Notes under the pieces: model-generated
What the model saw: only the letters and a program-made list of their open reading frames with translations
Databases searched by the model: none
What the model was told of the DNA's origin: nothing
Assembly: GCA_024233305.1 (NCBI GenBank)
Contig: JACKPV010000027.1
Span: 287,164 to 351,163 of the forward strand
Source of the DNA: Verrucomicrobiales bacterium
Lineage (GTDB): Bacteria; Verrucomicrobiota; Verrucomicrobiia; Limisphaerales; J093
DNA: 64,000 nucleotides
Reading direction: 5' to 3'
Program-made: the position numbers and the translations under genes
Shown: positions 9,701-20,178 of the stretch, one piece after another
How positions within the stretch are numbered: the stretch's first letter is position 1
Layout of the letters: each line of letters begins with the position of its first letter

Positions 9701-11915
9701 GGTGCGCAATTTCATCCACGGGACGGTGCACAAGCTGGGTGCGGAACCGGGGGCGGACCTGATCGGCGCACGCGCGGTGGCGTCCGTGCGCGCGGGGCAG
9801 GTCGAACTCGATGATCCGCGTCCCGGTTTGCTGCAAACGATCTCCACCTTCGACGATCCAGAGGTGCCGGATACCCGGATTTCCCGCTTGGCAGCCACGT
9901 TCGTGCCCCGCGGGGAATCCCCGACGCCCTGGTTGCCCGGCGGGCGTTTTCGCAGCGTGTGGCGTGGCTATCTCCGGTCGGAGTTGAATGACGAACTGCG
10001 TTTCCACCTGGCTGGCGCCGGGAAGGCCGTGTTGCGGCTCAACGGCAGCACGGTGCTGACGGCGGGGGAGGGCCGGTTCGACGCGTCGGTCGACGGCGCG
10101 GTGGCGGTGCGGCGCGGATTGAACGCCTTCGAACTGGAATACACTTCGCCTCCCGAGACGGACGCTGTAATCCGGCTGAGCTGGGAATCGTCCCGGATCC
10201 CGCTCGAACCGGTGCCGGCCACTGCGTTCGTGCATGAAGGAAGCCTGCCGGAAGCGCGTCAGGCGGTGGCGGTGCGCGAGGGGCGCGCCCTTTTCGGGGA
10301 GAGTCTCTGTGTGCGTTGCCACCGTCCGAACGAGCCGTTCCCTGCTTCGGCGATGCCGGAAGTGCGGTCCGAAGCGCCCGCTTTCGACGGAATCGCGGCA
10401 CGGTTGAACGCTGCTTGGTTGCCGGCCTACCTGATGGATCCCCGGGCCTTTCGCTCCGACGGTCGGATGCCGCAGAGCTTGCCGGACGATCCCGAAGAAC
10501 GCCTGCGTGAAGCCTTTGACATCGCCGCCTTTCTGGCCCAGCAAACGGGTTCGGGGCCGTTGCCTGATTGGCTGCCGGCGGAGCCGAAAGAGGTCGAGGA
10601 AGGCGGGCAGCTTTTCAGCGAACTGGGCTGCGTGGGATGTCACCGGCTCGCGGGGGATCCCTTGCTGCCGGACGAGGCACGGGTTTCGCTGGCCCATGTG
10701 GGGGAGAAATGGCGGCCCGCGGCCTTGCCTGCTTTCCTGCAGAATCCCGGTCAGTACCATGCGTCGACGCGGATGCCCACCTACGCGCTGACCGACGCGC
10801 AGGCGCGCTCGCTCGCGGCATTCCTGCTGGATCGAGCGGGGCCGGTTCCCGCTCTGCGGATCCCCTTGGATCCGACCAATCCGACCGATGCGCCTGCTTC
10901 GCCTGATCCGGAGAAGGGCCGGGAACTCGTCGCGCGCCGGGGCTGCCTTTCCTGCCACGCGTTGAACGGTTCCGAACCGCGTCCGCTTGGCCCGTCGCTG
11001 ATGGACCTCGCGAACGGCGATTGGCGCCGCGGCTGTCTGGCGGAATCCGGGGACAGCCAGGGAGCGGCGCCGGACTTCGGTTTCGGCGCGCCCCAGCGCG
11101 ATGCGTTGCGAGCATTCGCTGAAGCGGGCGGGTTGGAGACATTGGAACGGCATACGCCCGGCGAGTTTACGGCCCGAGCGCATGGGGCGCTTCGATGCAA
11201 CGCCTGTCACAGCCGCGACGGCCAACCGGATGTCTGGACCCAGGTGAACGCGCTGTCTCCGGTGGCATCGCGAGGGGATAAGGCCGAGGACGCGGGAGGT
11301 CCCGCGGGCAGCGTGCATGTGGGGCGCCCGACGTTGAACTTCGCCGGCGAAAAGCTCCATGCCGGGTGGATGCGCCGGTTCCTTTCGGGGCGGCTCGATT
11401 ACAAGCCGCGGTCGGAACGGCAGGGCATCATGCCGGCCTTTCCGGCCTGGGGCGACCTGTTGGCGAACGGTCTGGCCCAGGAACATGGCTACGGTTTCGA
11501 GCGGGTCCCCCGCCCGGCGGCGGATCCGGCGGCCGCGGAGATCGGTCGGCATCTGACCCTGGTGGGGGAGGGATTTGGCTGTGTGTCCTGCCACGATGTC
11601 GGCGGCCAGAAGGCCCTGGCCGGGGAGGATACCGCGACGATCAACTTCGCCTTTGTGGCGGATCGGCTCCTGCCCGACTATTACCATCGCTACCTGCAAG
11701 ATCCGCAGCGGCTGGTGCCCGGCACAATGATGCCCGCGTTCATCGGCGCGGACGGGCGCACGCCCATCAGCACTCCCTTCGACGGCGACCCGGACCGCCA
11801 GTTTGCCGCCGTCTGGCAGTATCTGCTCAGCTTGACTCCGGCGTCCGCGAACGAGGCTCACGCAGGCGCGTCCGTTCCGCGCCCGGAGGCAGCTCCGGAA
11901 GTGGATTACGAATGA
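6705..11915 (+). CDS. Giant secreted multi-heme protein with LamG, beta-propeller, PA14-like and cytochrome c domains
   Basis: A 1736-residue exported protein of the PVC-type CxxCH class. After an Arg-rich N-terminus and a signal-like stretch (AAALVAAAVLLGPEAVLG), residues ~60-210 resemble the DUF6797-type domain. A LamG-like domain follows at ~275-480 (GLIGWYGFDD... MDDVRLYSRVLGEADIASL). A sorbosone-dehydrogenase-like beta-propeller spans ~570-900 (DGNLTELTWQRVATGLFQPLGLKI, TDSHGNFWYIKC, GLRAVNGLGI), then a PA14-like jelly roll at ~1050-1160. Five c-type heme sites follow: CVRCH (1202), CVGCH (1309), CLSCH (1414), CNACH (1498) and CVSCH (1626). Such proteins are thought to be periplasmic redox enzymes acting on sugars, but the substrate is unknown. 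The start could be GTG 6702 or ATG 6705. It appears to be a single-gene unit. Confidence 0.85.
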   Translation: MSQFISPPSERKPRRALPPSLRSRRRSDVVLRRLRPPRAPSSAAALVAAAVLLGPEAVLGQGGRPWEDMNYGPFLTASIEAPAPEGNLAYKGVAIRLGAAFGGVRNEAVVFDTDLLRYSAGWTGDFLALKGVAFDGEHWAYPRIDGRLVFGNPSLPGWARAGSFDDPREHPYGPVPDDWAHWKGLSLHGDRVVLQYSVGDMAVIEMPGLERQGNITAFSRSFNLGPSAVEQVVQIAFEKGSRMELRQAADGSLPVAVLAGAEPVSEATFDPAEGLIGWYGFDDRARPGADGSPGGHTAFPGAVRWTADGQAGGGLEFAGQGWLELPAASRFDFLAGDLTVAAWIKTARDGAVFSKTAPEGPWVRNGKAFFVRGGKLGFDIGWVGAVAGRTPVADDRWHHVAFSYDHGSSEIRLFVDGAVDGESKLKPSGTVTNHVARLGFAARNFPAQPWFRGIMDDVRLYSRVLGEADIASLAGREPASIGRVMAAVVGAPAGCRWLADEEEHLRLGIPAAGNERRFKVLLWRGPEKQIDAFARLATAASAESLGPLTRGGPPRWPERPVTRGELGSTDGPYAIDTLTAPDDNPWKSWLRFGALDFFADSRRAALCTWNGDVWIVDGIDGNLTELTWQRVATGLFQPLGLKIVNDQIYVLGRDQITRLHDLNGDGEADFYENFNNDCMVSEHFHEFATDLKTDSHGNFWYIKCACHAVKATHPHHGTVLKLPPDGSRLEVVARGLRAVNGLGIGPHDEILCVDNQGHWMPGNRINWVQPGGWYGNQFAWNPEGRQSYDEPLCWMHNFVNRSGGTFVWVPDRRWGPLDGNIVQISYGMGDLTLVLPDEVDGVMQGGVTRFPMEFDTGVMRGVFHPVNGQLYTCGLYGWAGNKTKAGGFYRVRYTGKPVNLPRELRVAVDGIVVGFSDPLDPAGAVDPGNYSLQAWDYHWTANYGSPDFKLDGTEGRDTWTVESAAVSADGRNVFLKVPELQPVMQFHLVFNLRAADGAPVRNFIHGTVHKLGAEPGADLIGARAVASVRAGQVELDDPRPGLLQTISTFDDPEVPDTRISRLAATFVPRGESPTPWLPGGRFRSVWRGYLRSELNDELRFHLAGAGKAVLRLNGSTVLTAGEGRFDASVDGAVAVRRGLNAFELEYTSPPETDAVIRLSWESSRIPLEPVPATAFVHEGSLPEARQAVAVREGRALFGESLCVRCHRPNEPFPASAMPEVRSEAPAFDGIAARLNAAWLPAYLMDPRAFRSDGRMPQSLPDDPEERLREAFDIAAFLAQQTGSGPLPDWLPAEPKEVEEGGQLFSELGCVGCHRLAGDPLLPDEARVSLAHVGEKWRPAALPAFLQNPGQYHASTRMPTYALTDAQARSLAAFLLDRAGPVPALRIPLDPTNPTDAPASPDPEKGRELVARRGCLSCHALNGSEPRPLGPSLMDLANGDWRRGCLAESGDSQGAAPDFGFGAPQRDALRAFAEAGGLETLERHTPGEFTARAHGALRCNACHSRDGQPDVWTQVNALSPVASRGDKAEDAGGPAGSVHVGRPTLNFAGEKLHAGWMRRFLSGRLDYKPRSERQGIMPAFPAWGDLLANGLAQEHGYGFERVPRPAADPAAAEIGRHLTLVGEGFGCVSCHDVGGQKALAGEDTATINFAFVADRLLPDYYHRYLQDPQRLVPGTMMPAFIGADGRTPISTPFDGDPDRQFAAVWQYLLSLTPASANEAHAGASVPRPEAAPEVDYE

Positions 11916-12575
11916 CGAATGCGAACGGTCCCGGCATCAACCCGATTGGGTGAACGCGTGTCACCGCGGTGTCTGCGTGTCGCCCTGCCCCAGAGGTTCC
12001 GAATGGCCTCGTCACCGGTGGGCCTGCCAGGTCGGGCGGCGATTTCGCTTGGGTGGTCAATGCCATTTGTGGGAGCGCTCGCCTGTTGACTGAGCTGTAT
12101 CGATTCAGTCAAAGGACCGCGGATGGGCACGGATGCCACGGATGGGGCGCGGCGCTGCCGCCCTGGCGGAGAAGCCGGGAAGCCTCACTAAATGGTGAGC
12201 CCGAACCCAGGGCGCGCGATTCTGGTTTCCCTCAATATCCGTGCCCATCCGAGCCCATCCGTGGTTAATCCCACTGCATGGTTACGGCTGAGGCCGCCGT
12301 TGCGCCCGCTCACGATTCCACCCGATCCCCGCCGTCAGAAACCGAGGGGTCGCCAGTCCTCCGCCAGGCGAGCGCGCCGCTCCGATTGAACCCCGGCGGT
12401 CCAGACAGTGGGGCTTCTCCGCCGGGCCCGGCGCCGTGCCCAAACCAGCAGGGGCGGGGGAGGCGATGTCGGATGGCCGCCAAATCGGGGGTTGAGCGAA
12501 TCGGGATCGGGGCGTAATTGTGCGGAGTGATCACGGTCAAGCAGGCATTCCCGCGTTCAATTTCGGGAGGCCATC
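11916..12575. other. Intergenic region holding family A repeat copy 1
   Basis: About 660 bases between the heme protein and the next hydrolase. A foldback repeat occupies 12091-12291. The remaining ~175 bases before it and ~285 after it show no convincing gene or RNA. Confidence 0.6.
12091..12291 (+). repeat. Family A foldback repeat, copy 1
   Basis: A ~200-bp non-coding element present again, inverted, at 17128-17329 with only a few differences. Inside, GGATGGGCACGGAT (12121-12134) pairs perfectly with ATCCGTGCCCATCC (12237-12250), and CTCAC/GTGAG form a small central hairpin. The outer ends are imperfect inverted repeats: GAGCTGTATCGATTCAGT on the left, and CAGCCGTAACCATGCAGT when the right end is read on the other strand. 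It has no coding capacity for a transposase, so it is MITE-like. Confidence 0.85.
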
Positions 12576-15371
12576 ATGGTTGAGTTTCAGTCAGTCCCGC
12601 GAAACTGGGGCCCGCACCCTTTCGCGAACGGGAGACCTCGAGGCCGTCGGGGCGGACGATTCGGCTGGTGGCCGCATGCGCGTGTTGTTCGCCGCCTGGT
12701 CGAGGGCGGGCTTGGCCTGGCGCTTGCAGTGGTGGTGATCCCGCGCGCGGTCGCGAACCCGTTTCCGTTCGTGCTTCCTTGGGACGACGCTTCGACCGGG
12801 ATCACCGATGTGAGCGGCTGGCTCGAAGCGCCGGCGGGAAAGGACGGCGCGGTCACGGTGGGGGCGGACGGGCACTTCGCGGTCGGGGGGAAGCGCATCC
12901 GGTTTCTGGGGGTGAATTTCAGTTTTGCCGGCGGTCTGCCGAAGCCCGAGGAAGGCGCCGCCATTGCGGCCCGCCTCGCGCGTTTCGGCGTCAACGTCGT
13001 CCGGTTCCATCACCTGGACACGCGGCCGTGGCCGGACGGCCTTTGCGATCCGAACGGCGCGGACAGCGGCACCCTGCATCCGGAAGCCCTGGCGCGGCTG
13101 GACGCCTTTGTGGCCGAACTCAAGCAACGCGGCATCTATGTGAACCTCAACCTGCTGGTCGGGCGCCCGTTCGATGCGCGCGACGGCTTGCCGGCGGCGA
13201 TCGAGACGATGGAGTGGAAGGACCGGCACCTGGTCGGGTTCTTCGATGCCCGTCACTTGGCGGCCCAGCAGGAATATGCCCGTCGGTTGCTTGGCCGCTC
13301 CAACGCGCGCACGGGACTCGCCTACGCTGCGGATCCGGCGGTGGCGTTCGTCGAGATCAACAACGAACAAGGCTTGGTGCATGGCTGGTTGGGCGGGCGG
13401 GTGGACGTGCTTCCCGAGGTGTTCCGAGAATCGCTGCAGGGCGTCTGGCAGGACTGGTTGAAGCGGCGCTACCGGGACGACGCGGCCCTGGGCGCGGCCT
13501 GGGCGCAAGGCGAGGAACGGCTGGGAAACGAACGGCTGACCAATCCGGCGTTTACGCAGAACCTCGCCGGTTGGACCGGCGAACAGCATGCCGGCGCGAG
13601 CATGGGGCTGCGGCTGGTTCGCAACCTGCCGGAGTCCGTCCAATCGTCGCAGCCGTGGACCCGCGCGGTTCGCATCGATGTGTCCGCTCCCGGGAGCGCC
13701 GGCTGGCATTTGCAGCTCAACCAGCCGGGCCTGGCCCTGCGGGCGGACAGCGCGTACACGGTGTCGTTCTGGGCACGGTCGGACACGCCGCGCCCGATGG
13801 GCGTTGCGGTGACCATGGCCCACGATCCCTGGCAATCGCTTGGTTTCTCCGCGCGGCCGGAGCTGACCACGCAATGGCAGGAGTTCAGCTACGTTTTCCG
13901 GCCTTCGCAGGACGATGCCAATGCGCGGCTGGGATTCAGCGATTTCGGTCCCGAGGATGCCCGGGTCTGGCTGGCGGGAATCTCGTTCCGCCCCGGCGGC
14001 ATTGCGGGTTTGAAGGCCGGCGAACGTCTGACCGGCGGGGCCGTTCCGGTGTTTACCCGCGTGGATTTCGCCGGGCGCTCTCCCGGGGCCCAGCAGGATT
14101 GGATGCGGTTCCTGACCGAAACCGAGGACGCCTACTGGCAGGCGATGTACCGGTTTCTCAAACAGGATCTCGGCGTGCGCGCGCTCGTGGCCGGCACCAT
14201 CGCCGGCTGCAGCCCGCTCAACAGCCAGGCGAAGCTCGACTGGGTGGACACGCATGCCTACTGGCAGCACCCGCGTTTTCCCAATCGGCCGTGGGATGCC
14301 GCGGACTGGAGCGTCGAGAACCGCAGCATGGTCGATGAAGCGGGCGGACGGCTGCCCGATCTCGCGCTGCGACGCGTCCTCGGCAAGCCGCATGCGGTCA
14401 CCGAGTACAATCACCCCGCCCCGAACACGTACGGCAGCGAGGCGTTCCTGTTGCTGGCTGCCTACGGAGCGCTGCAGGACTGGGATGCGCTTTACGTTTA
14501 CAGCTACGCCCATTCGCGGCCCGACGGTTGGGATACGCGGAAGATCAACGGCTTCTTCGACATCGACCAGCATCCGACCAAAATGGTCACGTTGCCGGCG
14601 GCCGCGGCGATGTTCCGGCGGGGTGATGTGGCGGCGGCGCGGGAAGTGGTGGGGGGCGCGTTGAACTGGACCCGGGAGGTGGACCTGTTGCGCGGGGCCC
14701 GGAGTTGGAGTCTGGTGGGCGGAGCGCAGCTTGGCTTCGACGGTTCGGTGGCCTTGATGCACCGGGTGGGGATCGTCACGGAGGGCGGGGTCATGCCGGC
14801 CGGGGCGATGGTTCCGCAGCCACTCAATCTGGCCGAACACCGCTACGCCTCGGATACCGGCGAACTGGTCTGGGATCTGCGCGAGCGCGGCAACGGTCTG
14901 GTGACGGTGAACACGCCCGCAACGAAAGCCGTCATCGGCCACGCCATGGGCCGGCGCATCGATCTGAACGGCATTCGGGTCGAGGCCGGCAAGGGGCTCC
15001 AGGAAGGCTGGTGCGCCCTGGCCATCACCGCGGTGCACGGACGGTTGCCCGAGCGTGAGCGGGCATTGGCAGAGCCGGCCCGGGTACTGCTCACTGCCAC
15101 CGGGTATGTGGAGAATACCGGCATGAAGTGGAAGGACGCGGACAAGTCGAGCGTCGGCCGCGACTGGGGCGGGGCGCCGAGCCGCGTCGAGGGGGTCAGC
15201 GCGCAGGTTTCCTTCCCGGTTCCCCCCGATCACCTGCAGGTGTGGGCCTTGGACGAGCGGGGGCAGCGGCATCGTCGGTTGCCGGTCTCGGCGGCGGTGC
15301 GCGGTTCGAGCCTGATCGAGCTGGGACCGGAATGGTCGACGCTCTGGTACGAGGTCGAGATCCAGCCCTGA
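12576..15371 (+). CDS. Secreted GH5-like (cellulase-fold) glycoside hydrolase with inserted carbohydrate-binding module
   Basis: A ~930-residue exported protein. A signal-like helix is LVEGGLGLALAVVVIPRAVA; the true start may lie a little downstream of ATG 12576 because the first ~40 residues look untypical. A (beta/alpha)8 catalytic domain begins near KRIRFLGVNFSFAGGLP and LARFGVNVVRFHHLD. The likely acid/base is Glu264 in VEINNEQ, and the likely nucleophile is Glu610 in AVTEYNHPAPN. Residues ~320-485 form a CBM4/9-like jelly roll (NERLTNPAFTQNLAGW ... YTVSFWARSD ... QEFSYVFRP) inserted in the barrel sequence. The C-terminus has beta-sandwich character. It probably cleaves a plant or algal polysaccharide outside the cytoplasm; exact substrate unknown. 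It is flanked upstream by family A repeat copy 1. Confidence 0.75.
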   Translation: MVEFQSVPRNWGPHPFANGRPRGRRGGRFGWWPHARVVRRLVEGGLGLALAVVVIPRAVANPFPFVLPWDDASTGITDVSGWLEAPAGKDGAVTVGADGHFAVGGKRIRFLGVNFSFAGGLPKPEEGAAIAARLARFGVNVVRFHHLDTRPWPDGLCDPNGADSGTLHPEALARLDAFVAELKQRGIYVNLNLLVGRPFDARDGLPAAIETMEWKDRHLVGFFDARHLAAQQEYARRLLGRSNARTGLAYAADPAVAFVEINNEQGLVHGWLGGRVDVLPEVFRESLQGVWQDWLKRRYRDDAALGAAWAQGEERLGNERLTNPAFTQNLAGWTGEQHAGASMGLRLVRNLPESVQSSQPWTRAVRIDVSAPGSAGWHLQLNQPGLALRADSAYTVSFWARSDTPRPMGVAVTMAHDPWQSLGFSARPELTTQWQEFSYVFRPSQDDANARLGFSDFGPEDARVWLAGISFRPGGIAGLKAGERLTGGAVPVFTRVDFAGRSPGAQQDWMRFLTETEDAYWQAMYRFLKQDLGVRALVAGTIAGCSPLNSQAKLDWVDTHAYWQHPRFPNRPWDAADWSVENRSMVDEAGGRLPDLALRRVLGKPHAVTEYNHPAPNTYGSEAFLLLAAYGALQDWDALYVYSYAHSRPDGWDTRKINGFFDIDQHPTKMVTLPAAAAMFRRGDVAAAREVVGGALNWTREVDLLRGARSWSLVGGAQLGFDGSVALMHRVGIVTEGGVMPAGAMVPQPLNLAEHRYASDTGELVWDLRERGNGLVTVNTPATKAVIGHAMGRRIDLNGIRVEAGKGLQEGWCALAITAVHGRLPERERALAEPARVLLTATGYVENTGMKWKDADKSSVGRDWGGAPSRVEGVSAQVSFPVPPDHLQVWALDERGQRHRRLPVSAAVRGSSLIELGPEWSTLWYEVEIQP

Positions 15372-15423
15372 AGCCCCACCGATCCCGCCCTTGCGCCTTC
15401 GGTTCGGAGCGGTAGGGTGAACC

Positions 15424-17127
<1,704 letters not shown>

Positions 17128-17130
<3 letters not shown>

Positions 17131-17329
17131 GCCGTAACCATGCAGTGGGATTCACCACGGATGGGCGCGGATGGGCACGGATATTGAGGGAAATCAGAAT
17201 CGCGCGCCCTGAGTTCGGGCTCACCATTTAGTGAGGTTTCCCGGCTTCTCTGCCATGGCGGCAGCGCCGCGCCCCATCCGTGGCATCCGTGCCCATCCGC
17301 GGTCCATTGACTGAATCGATACGTCTGAG
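17128..17329 (-). repeat. Family A foldback repeat, copy 2 (inverted relative to copy 1)
   Basis: Reverse complement of the element at 12091-12291, about 95% identical by eye over ~190 bases. It starts with TGAGCCGTAACCATGCAGT, whose TGA is also the malic enzyme stop, and ends with ATTGACTGAATCGATACGT. The two copies enclose the hydrolase and malic enzyme genes as a 4.8-kb inverted-repeat-bounded segment. Confidence 0.85.
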
Positions 17330-17339
17330 CGCGGCGGCG

Positions 17340-17849
17340 TCAGTCGGCCGGCTCGGAAGATTTCGATGTCGTCGCGGGTTCTGGCTCGTCGCCGCCGGCG
17401 GTCCGGGCTTCGAGTGAGGGGCGGAAAGCCTTGCGGACCAGGGCCACGATCCCGCTGTCCGAGCGGTCGATGTCCTTTTGCGCCTCCGCCATCACGCCTT
17501 CCCAGGCGGGGGCGAAGCCCGGCGCCTTCTGATGCATCAGCCGGACGGCCTTGTCGTAGACGTGCAGGGTGTGGATCTCGGCGCGGCCGGGTTTGGCCTT
17601 GAGCGTGGCGACCGTAATCCGGAGGTTCTCGTTTTCTTTCCGCAGCTGTTCGAGCTCGGCCAGCGTCTTCTCGTTGCCCTTGTCGAAGATGGTCATCTGT
17701 CGATGCAACTGGTCCTTCAAGGCGGCGACCTCCTTCCGCAGGTCGCGGCGGCGGAGAACGGCGTTGAACCAGGCATACGCCGCCAGTCCCAGGCCGATGG
17801 CGAGGCCGAGGAGGAACGTGTTCAGCGGGTTGCCGAAGAATTCACTCAT
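17340..17849 (-). CDS. Small membrane-anchored coiled-coil protein
   Basis: No family was recognised. The 169-residue product has one N-terminal transmembrane helix (NTFLLGLAIGLGLAAYAWFNAVL) followed by a heptad-like coiled coil (LRKEVAALKDQLHRQM ... KTLAELEQLRKENENLRITVATLK). It ends in an acidic, Ser/Thr-rich tail. The region HVYDKAVRLMHQKAPGFAPAWEGVM may be a small folded domain. ATG 17849 is chosen because the helix starts directly after it; the frame stays open to 18164, but that extension is Arg/Pro/Gly-rich and looks non-coding. Another ATG at 17858 is equally possible. It lies 10 bases from family A repeat copy 2 and is divergent from the next gene. Confidence 0.65.
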   Translation of the reverse strand: MSEFFGNPLNTFLLGLAIGLGLAAYAWFNAVLRRRDLRKEVAALKDQLHRQMTIFDKGNEKTLAELEQLRKENENLRITVATLKAKPGRAEIHTLHVYDKAVRLMHQKAPGFAPAWEGVMAEAQKDIDRSDSGIVALVRKAFRPSLEARTAGGDEPEPATTSKSSEPAD

Positions 17850-18281
17850 GCTGGACATAACTTCCATGCCCACCCCGCAGACGCAACCTTCGATCTCCAG
17901 TCCCCCGGGGCAGGGCGTCGCAGTCTGGAAGTCGCCTCCCCGGCTGTCAACGCCGCTCGTCAGGGAACATCGCCTCCGGGCCGGCGGGCTCAACAGCGGC
18001 CCACGGCGGTCGGCGGACGAAGCGACCGGGGCGATGTGTCCCGAGCCGGGGCGGCCCGCGGCTCCGGTGGATGGGGCGAGCAACCGGGCTGGATGACTAT
18101 CGTCGCGGTTCATCCCCTTCCGGGCAGTGAGGCCGCCCGCCAGGAAGCGGCCAAAGCGTGGCATATTCTCGACAAGCCGCTGGTTTCGCTGCTATTCCCA
18201 AGGCCGGTGGAAGTCGGTTGCGCCCGTCCCGACAGATACTTGGTTTGAGGGGGGCGGAGGGCGAGTCGGGAGGATATTGAA
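17850..18281. other. Divergent intergenic region, no gene seen
   Basis: About 430 bases between the coiled-coil protein (minus) and the next gene (plus). It should hold both promoters, but no clear -35/-10 pair or RNA was recognised. A GGGAGG ribosome site at 18268-18273 serves the GTG start at 18282. Confidence 0.5.
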
Positions 18282-19865
18282 GTGCCACGTTGGTTCATGC
18301 GACGGAAATTCTGGTGGTGGGTGGCCGCCGGGGTGTTGGTTGTTCTCCTCATCCCGTGCTTGGTTGTCATCAAGGAGCACTACACCGGGCGCCGGGCTTG
18401 GCGCTCGTTTCTCGGCGAGATGGAGCGGGTCGGAGTCGGAGTGACGCTTGAACAGGTGCCCGCTGCCTTTGCGGTGCCCAAGGAATGCGCGGTGCTTGAC
18501 CAATTGACTGTCGTCTCGCTGCTGCAAGTGCGGGAACCGGTCCATGCCGGCGGCGCGTGGCCCGGCGGTCCGGTCCCGCAGGAGATCACCCGGCCGGGGA
18601 GGGCGGTCGCTTGCTGGCAGATGGATCGGGTGTTGCTGGAGGACGGATCGCGGATGTCCTGGGATGAGGTCCGGCGTGCGTTCGGGCCGACGACCGTCGA
18701 TCTGATGACGCTGCGAAGACGTCTGTTGCAGGAATCCATCGCCTTTCGTCCCTCGTTGGAGGATTTGACGTACGGACCGCAGGGGTATTTCGCCTGGATC
18801 AGCGCGGCGAAACATTTCAACACCCAGGTTGGAATCGAGCTATCGGATGGTGATCTTCCCGCCTGTCAGCAGACCCTGGTGGCTGCGGCCCGGTTGGCGC
18901 GGGGGACGGTGCCGTCCAATGTGCAGACCGGTTACATCGGTTTCCTGGCGGTGGGGCACATCTCGCTCCGGGTGCTTTGGGCGGCGCTGCAGTACCCGGG
19001 ATGGACTGACGCCGAACTGGCGCGGTTGCAGGGAGAATGGACGGTATACGATCCGGTGGGGCGTCTGCCCGTGGTGGTCCTGGCCGAGCGCGCGGTTCGG
19101 CTGGATCAGATGCAGCGGGCGGATGCGTTCAAGACTGCGATGCCGGCGAAGCTGATTCCGAAGCGGAACCCGTTCGCTACGTACACCGGGCCGATCACTC
19201 TGCTCAACCCGATCGATGCGGTGGAACGGGTCGGCGCCGGGTTGCGCGAATGGGCGTTTCGGGCCGGCATGGCCAGCTTGAGGACGGCTTGGCTCGACCA
19301 CAACCGCGCCCTTTGCGCGCGGCTCATGCAGACCAATGTGGTGGCGGCTCGGCGGCTCGTTGAAACCCGCGACGCCCGGGTCATCCGCCCCCTTACGTCC
19401 GCACTCGACGAGCGCGACGCGGGTTTGTCGGACGGACAGCGGGCCGCTTCGCTGCGTCATCCCCGGTCGCTGTTGTGCGCGGGGACGCGTTTCTCCATGA
19501 CCAGCACTATGGAGGCGGCGGCGCGCCTGGCAACCGTCCACCAGATCACGCTGACCGCCATTGCGCTGAAGCGCTTCCACCTGGCACAGGGCCGGTGGCC
19601 GGAATCACTGGAGGAACTCGTGCCTGACTTGCTTCCGGCGATTCCCCGCGACTGGATGGACGGTCAACCGCTGCGCTATCGGTCGTCCGGCGCGGAGGAG
19701 TTCCTGCTGTATTCAGTCGGCGAGGACGGCGTGGATGATGGCGGTGATCCGGGGGAGCCTCCCGATTCGACCATGGGCGAAGTGCTGCAGGGCCGGGACT
19801 GGGTGTGGCCAAGGCCGGGCGTGTCCGGATTGCTGACCCGGGTGGGTCCCGACAGCGGCGCGTAA
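18282..19865 (+). CDS. Hypothetical membrane-anchored protein with pseudopilin-like C-terminal segment
   Basis: A 527-residue protein with an N-terminal anchor (KFWWWVAAGVLVVLLIPCLVVIKEHY), so most of it is probably periplasmic. No enzymatic motif was found in the central alpha-helical part. The C-terminal part (TLTAIALKRFHLAQGRWPESLEELVPDLLP ... PLRYRSSGAEEFLLYSVGEDGVDDGG) resembles the globular domain of type II secretion G pseudopilins and of many Verrucomicrobiota/Planctomycete proteins of unknown role. GTG 18282 is chosen for its good GGGAGG site 8 bases upstream. The last codons and stop TAA (19863-19865) coincide with the left end of a family B repeat, so the protein's natural C-terminus may have been changed by the repeat. 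Confidence 0.65.
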   Translation: MPRWFMRRKFWWWVAAGVLVVLLIPCLVVIKEHYTGRRAWRSFLGEMERVGVGVTLEQVPAAFAVPKECAVLDQLTVVSLLQVREPVHAGGAWPGGPVPQEITRPGRAVACWQMDRVLLEDGSRMSWDEVRRAFGPTTVDLMTLRRRLLQESIAFRPSLEDLTYGPQGYFAWISAAKHFNTQVGIELSDGDLPACQQTLVAAARLARGTVPSNVQTGYIGFLAVGHISLRVLWAALQYPGWTDAELARLQGEWTVYDPVGRLPVVVLAERAVRLDQMQRADAFKTAMPAKLIPKRNPFATYTGPITLLNPIDAVERVGAGLREWAFRAGMASLRTAWLDHNRALCARLMQTNVVAARRLVETRDARVIRPLTSALDERDAGLSDGQRAASLRHPRSLLCAGTRFSMTSTMEAAARLATVHQITLTAIALKRFHLAQGRWPESLEELVPDLLPAIPRDWMDGQPLRYRSSGAEEFLLYSVGEDGVDDGGDPGEPPDSTMGEVLQGRDWVWPRPGVSGLLTRVGPDSGA

Positions 19866-20042
19866 CCGCCGACGTCGAGTCGGCGCACGATTCGCGGGGG
19901 ACAAGACGCCTTTCTGCCTGCGCACGGCGATCAACGCAGGGGTGTCGGGCGCTCGGGTCTTTCGAGATCTCATCGAACCCACGGATTCCAGCGCCGACTG
20001 GACTTCAGCGGCTACGGCGGGTTGGGTTGACACGGGTGAGCC
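19861..20042 (+). repeat. Family B foldback repeat, copy 1
   Basis: A ~155-bp core starts CGTAACCGCCGACGTC and ends CTTCAGCGGCTAC. The ends are imperfect 25-bp inverted repeats (about 21 of 25 match). The right flank GGGTTGACACGGGTGAGCCG is shared with copy 2 at 57302-57503. It carries no coding sequence. The left end supplies the stop codon of the upstream gene. Confidence 0.7.
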
Positions 20043-20178
20043 GCGTTTGGGCGAAGGCTTTCCAAGGCGGGGAAGTTGTGGTTGGCTGGCTTTCGTTATC
20101 CCGGTCCCGTCTCCTGGATCGAGGCGGGTCGGGGGGTCACGACAACATCCAGGCCAGCTTCAACAAATGCCATCAGCG

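Noticed and set aside
8787..11861. A 1024-codon minus-strand open frame within the heme protein gene
   Set aside because: Again an antisense shadow; the plus strand carries five CxxCH motifs and ordered domains, the minus strand none.
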